Shown: positions 38,468 to 50,267, numbered from the stretch's first letter. The stretch: 64,000 bases of DNA from Persicaria tinctoria (GCA_037127255.1 JBANSL010000020.1:52737098-52801097), one strand, 5' to 3'. The notes: generated from the letters alone by a model not told the origin. Made by a program: numbers and translations.

Positions 38468-40239
38468 ATGCTTCTAAAACAACCACCATTTGCTCTTCCT
38501 ACCCATCTTCTTTTTTTCATCTTGCTATTGTACGTATTCCTTTGTCTTCTCTTGCCAGCAAGTTTGTAACCCCCAAGATCAATCCGCTCTTCTCGCCTTC
38601 TCGTAAAATATTTCAACATCTACTTCCCTTTCGCTAAATTGGTCTTCTTCTATAAGTTGTTGCATATGGGAAGGGGTAGAGTGTGATATGAATGGCAGGG
38701 TAACCCATTTGCAATTGCATTCGAGAGGTCTAGATGGGGTAATCACTTCCTCTATTAGCTGCTTTGTTATTCTTACTGATCTTAATTTATCGAATAACTA
38801 TCTTCGTGGACCTCTAGGAGAAGAAATTTATAGCCTCACAAACCTTATAATCTTGGATTTGTCTTCCAATAGCATTGATGGCTCCATCCATCATAAGGTT
38901 GGGAAGCTCTTGTCCTTGCAAAAGCTTCATCTTTACGAAAACACTCTTAGCGGTCATTTCCCTTCATCTTTGATGAACTGTACAAATCTAGTGGAGATAC
39001 TATTGAGGGATAACTATCTCAATGGAGATATCTCAAAGTTGGATTTTTCAAGGCTTGTTCGACTCTAAAAGCTTGATCATAGGAACAATAGTTTGAATGA
39101 CACTATTCCAGAAAGCATATACTCTTGCAAATCACTCATTGCACGTACTTGGAGTGGGGCGAAATAATTTATCTGGGCAAATCTCCCGAAAAATTGTTGA
39201 ACTAAAATCCTTGTCTTTCCTTTCTCAGGCACAAAATTCCTTTACAAATTTCACATCGACACTTAGAATTTTGGCAAATTGTAAGAATCTAACTACCCTC
39301 TTCCTTTCATTCAACTTCTATAACGAATCCCTACCAACCCATAGAAACTTTATTGCGTTAGGGGAATTTGCAAAGCTTAAATTCTTTTCCCTTGAAGACT
39401 GCATGTTTGCACCAGGTCCCATCCCTAGCTGGATATATAATTTGAAGAGATTGCAAATTTTAAGCCTTCAAGGTAATAGAATGACTGGTAGAGTTCCAAA
39501 GTGGCTTGGGACTCTACCAAGCCTCATTCTACTACAGTTGAATAACAATAGTTTGGTGGGAGAGCTTCCACTAGAATTGTGCCAACTGCCAGCACTAACC
39601 TCTGCATGAAACTTTCAATTAGACATGAAGTTCTTTCAATTTGAGATCCCTGCCTTTTTTGGTGTCAACTTTACTACCACTTATCTTTTGTTTAAGGCCA
39701 CCTTTTACCAGTGGATAAACCTCTCCTATAACGCACTCAGTGGTGATATTCCAGAAGGGATTGGCAACTTACTAAACTTTCAAAAACTATGTCTCAACAA
39801 CAACAATTTTTCTGGTCATATTCCCTATAGTATATCAAATTTAAAGATCCTAGAAAAGCTAGATTTCTCTGCAAACAACCTCAATGGAGAGATTCCTACA
39901 TCACTAGTAAGCCTTACTTTCTTGTCACAATTCGATATGTTTGATAATGATCTCGAAGGTCCAATACCAACAGGTGGTCAGTTTAATACTTTCCCAGAAT
40001 CTGACTTCGAAGGGAATCCTGGCTTATGTGGTGCACCCTTGAATCACTCTTGTTCTAATCCATCAATATCAATGGATATAAATGGAAGTCGAGATCCCGA
40101 TCACAACATGCATTGGTTTCTAAATGGACTCTTTGTTGGTTTTTCCGTGGGATTTTATGGTATTCTCGTGGTCATAGCATCCCATTTTTGGTTAAACAAC
40201 AATAAGAGATGCCTAAACTCGGTCAATCGTGTAGGATAA
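38468..40239 (+). pseudogene. RLP-A: broken LRR receptor-like protein gene
   Basis: Collinear with RLP-B (57144-58901) and about 90 per cent similar by eye: leader, LRR N-terminal cap, LRRs, island, GNPGLCGAPLNH C-terminal cap, membrane span and short tail. It cannot be translated. The signal-peptide region has a small insertion that shifts frame (near 38530). In-frame stops lie at 38604-38606, 39066-39068 and 39607-39609 (the latter two fit C-to-T changes). A 4-bp insertion near 39146 shifts the frame again. The original end of the gene is split by a 312-bp solo LTR at 40230, which replaces the last residue and stop with a short read-through ending at 40239. No kinase domain was ever present. 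It is a non-functional duplicate. Confidence 0.9.
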
Positions 40240-40541
40240 TAAGTGTACTTTGTGTGTTTTTGGGTATGTTTGTGTAATTAGGAGAATAACGGGGACATGT
40301 GTATGGTGGAGGTTTGTTCCCGCCTTTAGTTTGTTAGCCCCTTGTGTGTATAAAAGACAGTAAGGTCTTCTGGTAGAGCAAGTGGTTGTAATCTCATTTT
40401 GTTCATCAATGGTGAAACACCAAGTCGTGCTCAACTTCTCTTCTCTTTTCATCATCTAGTTCAGAACTAGATGATGGCAAGAGAAGAGAACTAGTAGTTC
40501 TCGTCCTTCCTCACTTCAATTGCTCGATCATTCAATCTACA
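40230..40541. mobile_element. Small solo LTR (312 bp) inserted at the RLP-A stop codon
   Basis: TGTAGGATAATAAG...CAATCTACA with TG...CA ends, flanked by the 5-bp duplication AATCG (40225-40229 and 40542-40546). Removing it and one TSD restores the sequence seen at the end of RLP-B. A TATA-like TGTATAAAAG lies near 40346-40355, consistent with an LTR promoter in the plus orientation. No internal domain is attached. Confidence 0.85.
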
Positions 40542-40546
40542 AATCG

Positions 40547-41349
40547 AAACTAGGTTTACTAGGTGTTGGTGGTCTGTAACAATGGTGTTGTACATATTGT
40601 ATGTCAATGTAGTACCAAAGCATGCATATACAGATCCTTCTTTTTTAATTTGTATGTGTTACTTTCTTGTATTTCTTAAACTTATTTTGTCATTAAGTAA
40701 AGTACGTTGAGCGCCACGTACGGACACCCAATTCAACGATTAAATTTCATTTTGATTTGGTGGTTTCGATCACCAGTGTTGCGTTGGAACACCCAACGAG
40801 CATATTTTATATATATGCTCACATTTGTTTGAAATTAAAAGACATTTCAAACTAGAACAAGAGATATTAAACCAATCCTTGTCCTTTTGAAAAAAATAAG
40901 TTAACAAAATCGGAGACGGAAATTGGCATTTACATGGTGTACTACCTGCCCGGTTTATAACTGAACCAAACATGGTTGATTGGATGCATGCAATGAAGAA
41001 ACTGAACCAAACATAATTCCCACAAGACTACAACAAAATAAATTAATTAAAAAGAAAATTAAAGGACATAAGTGGAAAAAGTGGAGACAGTACTACCAGC
41101 AAATTAAAGGACATAACAGGAAGGCAAAAGTGGAAAAAATCGTCATTTGGGAACGTTCAAATTCAACTTTGAATTTTAATTTGCTGGCTCCACGCTATCA
41201 AATGAGACAGTACCAATGGATTTATTATCAAAGATTAATTGGAATAGTCAGTTAATCCACATATGGTACGTACAAAGTAATAGCCAAATAGACACATCTT
41301 AAGGCGCAGAAGCGTTGGCATTACGACAAGATATTCAAAAAGTAGTAGA
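40547..41349. other. 3' flank of RLP-A and intergenic DNA
   Basis: The first 250 bases match the 3' flank of RLP-B (58906-59162), including TTGTACATATTGTATGTCAA and TTGCGTTGGAACACCCAACG. Beyond about 40800 the match ends and AT-rich DNA follows. Nothing else is recognised before the CACTA element. Confidence 0.6.
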
Positions 41350-41847
41350 ATTCACTACCAAAAAAAAATGAAATGTGCTTCGGCAAAAAGCCGTGGCAAA
41401 AAGGCCTTCAAGGGGTGGCAAAAGGCATTTAGTTTCGGCTAAGCTACGACAAATAGGGGGGTGGTGAATTTTGGGATGACAAAATTTTGTAGCTTCGGCA
41501 AATAGCCGTAGCAAAATATTTAGCTACGGCTACGCTATGGTAAGCAACCCCTAAAGAAACAGACGCCACATTTGCCACGACAAGCTGCCGTAGCTAAAGT
41601 GTGGGTGGAAAATAAAAAAAAACCCTGCTTTTTAGCCTGGATTGTTCAAACCCGGCCTAAAAAGTCCAATATTTTTTAAAAAAAAAATTAAATAATACAC
41701 ACATTTTATATATGATAAAATTTTATTATTTATACAAAATTTACATATAATAAAATGTCCAAGGAGAGATCTAGAAAATACAAATTATTCACAAATGCTT
41801 CGAGTTTCATATGCATTGCCACTTGAGAATTAAGTACCATTCACAAG

Positions 41848-42506
41848 CTATGTAGCACGGAAACACCTATGTGGGGCACAGTGCCGTGTCGAAAACGTGG
41901 ACACGACACGAAACACCTCGGAATCGTCCGGACACGGTCAAGAAACGGTCAAGAAACTGTCAAACTTCGGGCACGTATGGAAACGCGATGGAAACGTCTT
42001 AGAATTAAAAAAAAATGGTTCATAATTAAAATAAAAAAGAAAAAAGCAAACCCGGCTATCAACCTTTGCCCTTTTCTTCTTGAGCGTCCTTCTGCACTAG
42101 GCACCGCCGAGCGATGTTCTACACTAGCCACTGCCGTTCTTCGATCTGCACCAGCCACCGTCGATCGTCGGGCTTTCTGAACACAAACGAGGGTCGTTCC
42201 TGTCAATCTTCCTTCTCCCCTTCTCTCCCTATCTCACTATACTTTGATTTATTTTTAGACTTAGCAATTCTTTTTTGTATATATTTTGATTTGAAATGTT
42301 ATATAACTATTTATTTATATCTCATTGGTCTTAACATCCAGATGACTCTTACTAGTATAAATGTATACATCTTTGCAAGACCTTTAAAATGATATATATA
42401 TCATATATCTTTACCGTGTTCGTGTCCTATGTTTTTTGAAATTGTCGTTTCCCCGTGTCTTCTCGTGTCCGTGTCCTGTGTCCGTTTCCGTTTCCGTGCT
42501 ACATAG
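41848..42506. mobile_element. hAT-like MITE (659 bp) nested in the CACTA element
   Basis: Perfect 17-bp terminal inverted repeat CTATGTAGCACGGAAAC, flanked by the 8-bp duplication TTCACAAG (41840-41847 and 42507-42514). Subterminal GTGTCCGTGTCC-type motifs occur near both ends. A GC-rich patch at 42060-42180 is open in several frames but has no recognisable domain. Confidence 0.9.
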
Positions 42507-42683
42507 TTCACAAGCAAATACAACACCACATTTTTGCCCAGAAAAGACAAATTTAAAAGATCTAGAATGACCATAACCTCCAAGTGTGATGAACTCTTTA
42601 ATCTAAAATCAACAAGTGTGATAGGGGATATATTAGCGATTGACCAAGAGTAGATTTTGTATGCTACTATACCAGTATAGCCT

Positions 42684-43649
42684 CTATCTCCTCATTTGAT
42701 TGGGCTGTACAGATGCCTTCCCAGAAGTGGATAGAGAAAATGATTGAGAAGAAGCCTTCGATATGAATGCCCTTAAAGCATCATCAACTACTGAAGCCGA
42801 TGAGTCTGCAAGAAAATAATGACAAATACGGTTGAATTGTAGTACGATTGCTTTGTTCTTCAAAGGGGCAGAAACAGATGAACTCAATAACTGGTATATA
42901 TGAGCAAAAGAAAGATGCATGGAACAATAATAGCGTAACACACCACAAAGAATTGTTGTTGCTCTTATTATATAAAAGACGTACAAATGTGTCTAAGTTG
43001 CAAAGGCTTGGAATAGAAATGGAAACAGATATACTATGGATACATGATAGTTTTGAATCATATTTAGAAATGGAAACGGATATACTCAAAGTTGCTTTAG
43101 CAGAAGAACATTTTATAGGCACAACAAAAACCTAACCTTCAAAACTATGAATTACAAAACCTTTACTTGCAACAAAATAAATGTATGTTAAACTGATAAA
43201 CATTATACATCAATGAGGAAATGGATGTAGAAAGATGGCCTTTGAATACCAGAATGGGGGTCTCCGTTAAAGAAACCATTCATAAAAGGTGTGTGCCTGA
43301 CTGATGTAAATGTGCAAAGAACCGCTTCCATCTTCAGCCCTTCATCTTCCAGTAAATATCACTTCCACATAATCTATTTCCATGTGGTCAAAATTCTATC
43401 CCAGGACTATTTTAATGTTCCAAATCATTACAAATAAGCTACATTGAATGAGAAGATATAATAAAACAAAGGAGCTCATTAGTGAAGTTTTTAGAGCTCC
43501 TCTTTGATCTAAACTATGCTATAATTATTCTTCAGGGGGTGGAATTTAGAAGCATATCTTACCGATGTTGTTGCAAGTTGTATAGCAATAAAATTTGATA
43601 AGAGATCCTCTATTGACTTCTCCAGCTCTTGCTCTATACTGCGACATAC
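42684..43649 (-). pseudogene. Exon-like fragments of an unidentified host gene within the CACTA element
   Basis: Two minus-strand blocks look like exons. Block 1 (43563-43649, 87 bp) is bounded by AG and GT splice-type dinucleotides and reads a charged helix-like peptide containing SIEQELEKSIEDLLSNF. Block 2 (42684-42804) follows a TTCTTGCAG acceptor and encodes about 40 residues ending at a stop, including VVDDALRAFISKASSQSF. The reading phases of the two blocks do not join directly, so intervening exons or decay are likely. The family is not recognised. Such fragments fit transduplication by CACTA elements, but they could equally be the decayed remains of the element's own gene. Confidence 0.4.
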
Positions 43650-43733
43650 CTGAGTGAAAATCAATGATCAGGATGATAGACTTCATTATTAAGAAATCCT
43701 AGTAAGCTAAGGGAAAAAAACGAATGACCAAAG

Positions 43734-44702
43734 TGTTGAATCGAGATTCGAGATAACGAAAGTGATTGAATGCGGAAGCGAGAGATACAAAAACAAGAAA
43801 CTCAAAACAAACATGCAAGAGCAAGAACGAACACCAGAGTTTTACGAGGTTCGGCAAAGGTATGCCTACGTCCTCGGGGCCTCAAGAACAGGCCGAATCC
43901 ACTAGGTAATGTTCAACAGAGGGTTACAAACAAGAAATGCAAAAGTAAACCCTAGATCTATGCATGTACGAGTTTCAGAGACACAAGAGAAGAAGATCCC
44001 CCTGTGTGGGATGACCGGAGTTCGAAGATCTCTTCGAAACTCCCAAACCCTAGATCTCCAGACGTGAGACAAGCGGCAACCAAAGCCAGAAGCTTAGCCG
44101 CGCCACCACCAGGGGATCACCGAGAGCAGCTAACTCCTTCGTCGTCACAATCGCCGGGGAGGAGCCAGGAGAAAACCCTAGAAACCCTAGAACCCTTTGA
44201 GAGCGTTTGAGAGGAGACGGAGGAGAGAGAGAGCTGAACTCCAGGATCCAGAAGCTGCTAGCGAGCTTATATAGCTAGGGCTTCGGATCTTCAAGTGGAG
44301 CAAAGGGCGAAACGCTGGGCTTCATCAACTGGACCAACAAAGGCCACCAAGCTCGTCCAACGTCAGAGATCTTATGGGCTTGGGAATGGGCCTAAAGCCC
44401 ACATCCGGGGTAAGCCTTCTAACTATATGTCATACATATTATACATATATTATATATACTATAGGTTATACATTATCACTCCACAATATGTACTAGACTC
44501 GTTAGAGGATCAAGTCGATCTCGACTCAATACTACTCAGTCGAGCCTAATCATATATTGTGCATCCATGTATATCCAAGCATATACTATATGTTATATGT
44601 ATACTCATCATACACTCATACATGTTTACAAGCACATAACAATATTACATGTAACACATATGAAAGCAAGACATAGGGAAATAAACATATAACATTACAA
44701 CA
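43734..44702 (-). repeat. 3' LTR of the copia element
   Basis: 969 bp, identical by eye to 49294-50262. In element orientation it starts TGTTGTAATG and ends GATTCAACA. Confidence 0.96.
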
Positions 44703-44718
44703 AATCACCCTCTATTTT
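44703..44718 (-). promoter_or_regulatory. Polypurine tract of the copia element
   Basis: Read on the minus strand, AAAATAGAGGGTGATT directly precedes the 3' LTR and is the expected plus-strand priming site, though less pure than the tract of the Sirevirus-like element. Confidence 0.65.
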
Positions 44719-44798
44719 TCTAAGTCTTGCTCCAGGCAGACTATAGCCTAAACATAGTGGACTCAAGGCCATCCGTCATCAGCCCAAACATGCAAGGA

Positions 44799-47700
44799 TC
44801 ACCCATGGAAATCCTCCAAATGGAGGAAGTTCCTGCAGAACACAAATTTTTCATAAGGAACAATTTTAGTGCCAAAATCTGCAGGATTAAGCTTACCATC
44901 AATTTTCTTAACATGTATGACATTATCTTCCACTTTCTCACGAATAAAATGGTATCTAACATCAATATGTTTAGTACGCTCATGGTACATGGGGTCCCTG
45001 CAGAGATAGAGTGCACTTTGACTGTCAATGTGTAAGACAGAGGTGTAGTGCTTCCTCTCTATCTCCTTAAGGATTCCTTGCAGCCAGATAGCCTCCTTGC
45101 AGGCCTCTGTAGCTGCTATGTACTCAGCTTCAGTGGATGAGAGAGCAACGATGGGTTGCTGCTGGGATTTCCAGGAAACACAATTACCTGCCCATGTATA
45201 CACATAGGAAGTAATAGATTTCCTGGTATCCTTGTTAGAAGCATAATCAGCATCCACAAAGCCATGTAAGTTATAAGAGGAGGAGTGTTCAGCATATAAT
45301 AAAGACAGGTTAGAAGTGCCAAGTAAATATCTCAACAAGTATTTCATAGACACCCAGTGTTTCTCAGCAGGTTCAGACATGAACCTGCTAAGAGTGCTAA
45401 TGGAAAATGCAAGATCAGGACGAGTACAAATCATAGAGTACATCACTGAACCTACAGCATCATCATAAGGAATGGATTTCATAATATTCAATTCAGCAAC
45501 AGACAACTTCCCTTTTATTTTAGTGAGATCAAGATGAGCACCTAAAGGAATGTTGTTAATCTTATCACCAGAAATATGAAATCTTTCAAGAACCTTATGC
45601 ACATAGTCACACTGATGCAACCACAACTTCTTATGCTTCCTATCTCTTATAATAGACATGCCTAAAATCTTTTTAGCAATGCCTAAGTCTTTCATGTCAA
45701 AATGCTTTTGTAAGTTCCTTTTAATATCATGAATAGCATCAACAGATTTGGAAATCAACAAGATGTCATCCACATACAAAAGCACATAAAGCACAGGACT
45801 CTTATTGACACCCTTAAAGTATAAACAGGTATCAAACTTGCTCCTTTTAAACCCTAGACTGAACCTCATGCACTTGTCAAACTTGATATTCCATTGTCTA
45901 GGTGACTGTTTTAAACCATAGATGGATTTATTTAACAAGCAGGCATGATTAGGATGCACAGAATCAATGAAGCCCTTAGGCTGTCTCATATATATTGTCT
46001 CATCCAAGTCACCATGAAGAAAAGCTGTCTTAACATCCATTTGTTCTAATTCAAAATCATAAATAGCAGTCATGGCAAGCAACAGTCTCAAAGTTTTATA
46101 TTTCACAACAGGAGCAAATATTTCATTGTAATCCTCACCCTCTCTTTGGGTAAAACCCTTAGCAACCAACCTAGCTTTGTATCTAGGGGGGTCAGACTTA
46201 GAAATGCCATCTTTTAATTTATAGATCCATTTACAATCAATTAATCTAGCATTCACAGGTTTAGGCACCAAAGTCCAGGTTTTATTCACCCTCATAGATT
46301 CTATCTCATCATTCATAGCATGTTTCCATTTAGCAGAGTGAATACATTTCATAGCTTGTTCATAAGTTTCAGGAGTAAAAATCTTCACAACTTCAGAAAC
46401 CAAGCAAGCAAACTCAATAATGTTATTAATGAACCTTTTATTTGGTATAACAGTCCTAGGACTCCTATCCCTAGTTAACTGCCAATTAGTCAAGTCATGC
46501 CCTTCAGTGGCTGAAGAACTAGAGGGACCAGAACCAGACACAGGCACAGAAGTGACAACAGCATCCTCATTCACAGAAATAGGAGAAGTAGAAGGGGAAT
46601 TAGGTTCATTATTTGCTTCCCCACCCAATTGGTGAGGTTGCATAACATCAATTTGCATATCATCAGAAACAGTAGCATCATTAGAAGTAGACAGAGAAGA
46701 ATCATGAGCAGGGAGAGTATAGGAAGAAGAGGGAGAAAAACCACTGTCAAACTCATCATCAGAATCATTATCATTGTGCTTAGGCACAAAGAATTGATCC
46801 TCTTGTACCTGCAAGTTAGCATCTGAGATAACAGGAGAAGCTTTCTTAAAATGAAATTCATGCTCATTGATAAAGACATTCCTACTCACAATAGTTTTAT
46901 ATACTCCAGGTTGGACAAGAAGCAACTTATAACCCTTAACCCCTTCAGGATAACCCAATAGCACACATTTTTGGGACCTAGGGTTAAGTTTACCTTGGTT
47001 AACATAAGAAAACACAGTGCAACCAAAAGGTTTAATGTGGTCTAAGTTAGGCTTTCTTTTAGTCCATAACTCATAGGGAGTTTTAAAATCAATAACAGAG
47101 GAAGGAGTCCTATTTATCAGATAAGCAGCAGTCACAACAGCTTCACCCCACAAACAATGTTTCAAGCCAGAAGAGATAAGCATGCATCTAGCCTTTTCAA
47201 GGAGAGTCCTGTTCATCCTCTCAGCAGTACCATTCTGCTGGGGAGTTCCAGGAATGGTTAAGTGTCTCTTAATACCATTAAACTTGCAGTACTCATTGAA
47301 CAAAGAATTACAGAACTCAAGGCCATTGTCAGTTTTTAAACATTTAACAGTAAGGCCAGTTTCATTTTCAACACCAACTTTCCAGTTTTTAAAGGTTTCA
47401 AAAGCCTCATCTTTAGTTTTAAGCAAGTAGACCCAGACCTTCCTACTATCGTGATCAATAAGAGACATAAAATATCTCTTATGACCTACAGTAGGAACAG
47501 GAGAGGGTCCCCACAAATCAGAATGAATATATTCAAGAGGTGCAGCAGCAACATAAGAAGAATGCTTAAAACCTTTTCTAGAATGCTTGCCTAAGATACA
47601 GTTCTCACAGAGATCAATCATGCAAGGCTTGGAGTTGATAATGCCAGTTTTATGAAGGTGTTCTAAGCCTTTATTACGTATGTGACCAAGTCTATTATGC

Positions 47701-49016
47701 CACAACATAGTATCATGCAGAGACATAGTATGCACAGAGGCAGTAAAAACAGAAGCAGAATAATTCAAAACAGGAGTAGCCAAAACTTCATAAAGACCTT
47801 TCTTTCTAAAGCATTTGATAACAGGCTTCCCATTTTTAGCAATAATCCTCACACCATTAGAACTGGACATATCATAGTGTAATTCTTCAAAAGCACTTTC
47901 AGATAGCAAGTTTCTCCTTAAATCAGGAACCCATTTAACATCCTTAACAATTCTAATCACATTATCAAACATTTTTAAAGCAACAGATCCAACACCTTTA
48001 ATTTTAAGAATAGAGTGATCACCAAGCATAACAGTACCAGCATCAAAACATTTAAGCTCAAAGAACCATGATTTATGGAAGGTAGCATGCATAGTACACC
48101 CAGAATCCAAAATCCAAGTAGTAGAATCAGTGTCACTTAATAATGCAAGAACTTCATGAGTAACATAAGGATGGGATTCACAGATAGCAGACACATTAGG
48201 TTTCTTACCAGCTTTAATATCTCTTTTCTTTTTAAAACAATGTTTCTCAAGATGACCAGTTTTATTGCAGTAAGTACATAAAAGATGAGATTTATCAGGT
48301 TTTTCACCACTGGATTTATCAGAAGGCATAGAATCAGATTTATTGTCTTTATTTTCCTGTTGCTTAGGTTTCCTATTGCCTTTGTATTTAGACTTCACCA
48401 TAAGAACCTCATCTTTGTTTTCAGGTTTAGAGTCAGTCTTATTTCCATTCATAGCTTTAAACACTTTCAGATTTTCATTTTTCTGTATGATAGAGTCAAT
48501 AAGCTCCTTTTGAGTCAACTTATTAGTACCATACTGAACAACATCAACAAAAGTAGTAAACTGTGCAGGCAAGGAATTAAGCAATAACACACATAATTGA
48601 GTCTCATCAACTTTGTCACCACATCTCTCCAGATCTTGGGTAATAGCCAAGAATCTGTCGAGATTTTCAGCAAGAGTGCAAGTAGTAGACATTTTATAAT
48701 TGAAAAGTTTGTTGAAGAGATTTACCCTACTTGGTAGTGATTTTACCAAGTATAGTTCTTCCAACCTTTTCCAAAGCTTTTCAGTAGTTGTGCAAGTAAG
48801 AACTTGCCTAGCCACTTCATCTGTGAGTCTCAACATAATCTCACTATGTGCTACTTTATCAAGACGTTTTAGATCCTTCTTTTTGTCTTCATCGACATCT
48901 TCTCCAGAGAGCACTTCATAGCAATTTTCTTTGATTAATATGGCCTTCATTTTTACCTGCCACATAGCAAAGTCAGTATTGCCATTGAAGGGTTTTAAAC
49001 GATAGGATTCACCCAT
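44799..49016 (-). CDS. Copia gag-pol polyprotein (1,405 aa, intact)
   Basis: Single open frame. I chose the ATG at 49016 because the protein then begins MGESYRLKPFNG, a usual copia gag start; an upstream in-frame ATG (49124) would only add a hydrophobic leader. Domains by rough residue: gag of the UBN2 type (1-230), CCHC knuckle CTYCNKTGHLEKHC (about 250), aspartic protease with DSGC (about 305), integrase zinc region HNRLGH...CENC (435-475), integrase core with DLWGPSP, KTDNGLEF and PQQNGTAERMNRT (495-605), reverse transcriptase (about 910-1150) with YVDD near 1080, and RNase H (about 1245-1365) with DADYAS and STEAEY. It copies the element RNA and inserts the DNA. Length and order are normal for Tnt1/Tork-type elements, and I see no stop, frameshift or missing catalytic residue. 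Confidence 0.97.
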   Translation of the reverse strand: MGESYRLKPFNGNTDFAMWQVKMKAILIKENCYEVLSGEDVDEDKKKDLKRLDKVAHSEIMLRLTDEVARQVLTCTTTEKLWKRLEELYLVKSLPSRVNLFNKLFNYKMSTTCTLAENLDRFLAITQDLERCGDKVDETQLCVLLLNSLPAQFTTFVDVVQYGTNKLTQKELIDSIIQKNENLKVFKAMNGNKTDSKPENKDEVLMVKSKYKGNRKPKQQENKDNKSDSMPSDKSSGEKPDKSHLLCTYCNKTGHLEKHCFKKKRDIKAGKKPNVSAICESHPYVTHEVLALLSDTDSTTWILDSGCTMHATFHKSWFFELKCFDAGTVMLGDHSILKIKGVGSVALKMFDNVIRIVKDVKWVPDLRRNLLSESAFEELHYDMSSSNGVRIIAKNGKPVIKCFRKKGLYEVLATPVLNYSASVFTASVHTMSLHDTMLWHNRLGHIRNKGLEHLHKTGIINSKPCMIDLCENCILGKHSRKGFKHSSYVAAAPLEYIHSDLWGPSPVPTVGHKRYFMSLIDHDSRKVWVYLLKTKDEAFETFKNWKVGVENETGLTVKCLKTDNGLEFCNSLFNEYCKFNGIKRHLTIPGTPQQNGTAERMNRTLLEKARCMLISSGLKHCLWGEAVVTAAYLINRTPSSVIDFKTPYELWTKRKPNLDHIKPFGCTVFSYVNQGKLNPRSQKCVLLGYPEGVKGYKLLLVQPGVYKTIVSRNVFINEHEFHFKKASPVISDANLQVQEDQFFVPKHNDNDSDDEFDSGFSPSSSYTLPAHDSSLSTSNDATVSDDMQIDVMQPHQLGGEANNEPNSPSTSPISVNEDAVVTSVPVSGSGPSSSSATEGHDLTNWQLTRDRSPRTVIPNKRFINNIIEFACLVSEVVKIFTPETYEQAMKCIHSAKWKHAMNDEIESMRVNKTWTLVPKPVNARLIDCKWIYKLKDGISKSDPPRYKARLVAKGFTQREGEDYNEIFAPVVKYKTLRLLLAMTAIYDFELEQMDVKTAFLHGDLDETIYMRQPKGFIDSVHPNHACLLNKSIYGLKQSPRQWNIKFDKCMRFSLGFKRSKFDTCLYFKGVNKSPVLYVLLYVDDILLISKSVDAIHDIKRNLQKHFDMKDLGIAKKILGMSIIRDRKHKKLWLHQCDYVHKVLERFHISGDKINNIPLGAHLDLTKIKGKLSVAELNIMKSIPYDDAVGSVMYSMICTRPDLAFSISTLSRFMSEPAEKHWVSMKYLLRYLLGTSNLSLLYAEHSSSYNLHGFVDADYASNKDTRKSITSYVYTWAGNCVSWKSQQQPIVALSSTEAEYIAATEACKEAIWLQGILKEIERKHYTSVLHIDSQSALYLCRDPMYHERTKHIDVRYHFIREKVEDNVIHVKKIDGKLNPADFGTKIVPYEKFVFCRNFLHLEDFHG

Positions 49017-49279
49017 GTTTATAGTCAAGAGTATAAAAAAAAAAAACTTAACAAAACACAGTAAATCACGCAAAAGATTCAAGAAAACCTTGAATCCAAG
49101 AGCAGAGCACAGAATCGCAAACACACAAGCCTAGATCTAAGCAAACAAGGAAGTGGTATGTCGTGTAGGGGGGGTGCTGCACCAGCGATGTCGCCTTTTA
49201 GGTCAGCCCGAGGCCCTACACCCGTAACCTATCCCTAGAACTCAACAATGAGCCAGGAAATTGGAAACGCGACACTCAA

Positions 49280-49291
49280 GCTCTGATACCA
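49280..49291 (-). promoter_or_regulatory. Primer-binding site (initiator tRNA-Met type)
   Basis: On the minus strand TGGTATCAGAGC lies two bases inside the 5' LTR, complementary to the initiator tRNA-Met 3' end. Confidence 0.93.
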
Positions 49292-49293
49292 CT

Positions 49294-50262
49294 TGTTGAA
49301 TCGAGATTCGAGATAACGAAAGTGATTGAATGCGGAAGCGAGAGATACAAAAACAAGAAACTCAAAACAAACATGCAAGAGCAAGAACGAACACCAGAGT
49401 TTTACGAGGTTCGGCAAAGGTATGCCTACGTCCTCGGGGCCTCAAGAACAGGCCGAATCCACTAGGTAATGTTCAACAGAGGGTTACAAACAAGAAATGC
49501 AAAAGTAAACCCTAGATCTATGCATGTACGAGTTTCAGAGACACAAGAGAAGAAGATCCCCCTGTGTGGGATGACCGGAGTTCGAAGATCTCTTCGAAAC
49601 TCCCAAACCCTAGATCTCCAGACGTGAGACAAGCGGCAACCAAAGCCAGAAGCTTAGCCGCGCCACCACCAGGGGATCACCGAGAGCAGCTAACTCCTTC
49701 GTCGTCACAATCGCCGGGGAGGAGCCAGGAGAAAACCCTAGAAACCCTAGAACCCTTTGAGAGCGTTTGAGAGGAGACGGAGGAGAGAGAGAGCTGAACT
49801 CCAGGATCCAGAAGCTGCTAGCGAGCTTATATAGCTAGGGCTTCGGATCTTCAAGTGGAGCAAAGGGCGAAACGCTGGGCTTCATCAACTGGACCAACAA
49901 AGGCCACCAAGCTCGTCCAACGTCAGAGATCTTATGGGCTTGGGAATGGGCCTAAAGCCCACATCCGGGGTAAGCCTTCTAACTATATGTCATACATATT
50001 ATACATATATTATATATACTATAGGTTATACATTATCACTCCACAATATGTACTAGACTCGTTAGAGGATCAAGTCGATCTCGACTCAATACTACTCAGT
50101 CGAGCCTAATCATATATTGTGCATCCATGTATATCCAAGCATATACTATATGTTATATGTATACTCATCATACACTCATACATGTTTACAAGCACATAAC
50201 AATATTACATGTAACACATATGAAAGCAAGACATAGGGAAATAAACATATAACATTACAACA
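49294..50262 (-). repeat. 5' LTR of the copia element
   Basis: 969 bp. It holds the promoter of the element and is identical by eye to the 3' LTR. The right TSD follows at 50263-50267. Confidence 0.96.
49826..49834 (-). promoter_or_regulatory. Likely TATA box in the 5' LTR
   Basis: On the minus strand the sequence is CTATATAAG, a standard plant TATA box, upstream of a CT-rich leader. The same site is at 44266-44274 in the other LTR. Confidence 0.6.
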
Positions 50263-50267
50263 CAAAG

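Larger units (their letters stand above)
43734..50262 (-). mobile_element. Complete, apparently recent Ty1/copia retrotransposon (6.5 kb)
   Basis: Two 969-bp LTRs with TG...CA ends, a tRNA-Met primer site, one uninterrupted gag-pol frame, and the 5-bp duplication CAAAG (43729-43733 and 50263-50267). Comparing the two LTRs along their whole length I found no difference, so the insertion is very young. It lies in minus orientation inside the CACTA element, interrupting DNA between the exon-like fragments. All parts needed for movement seem intact. Confidence 0.97.

Noticed and set aside
43770..44549. Three short open frames repeated exactly at 49330-50109
   Set aside because: They are the two LTRs of the copia element, not duplicated genes.
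46420..48921. Plus-strand frames inside 44800-49100
   Set aside because: Antisense shadows of the copia gag-pol.
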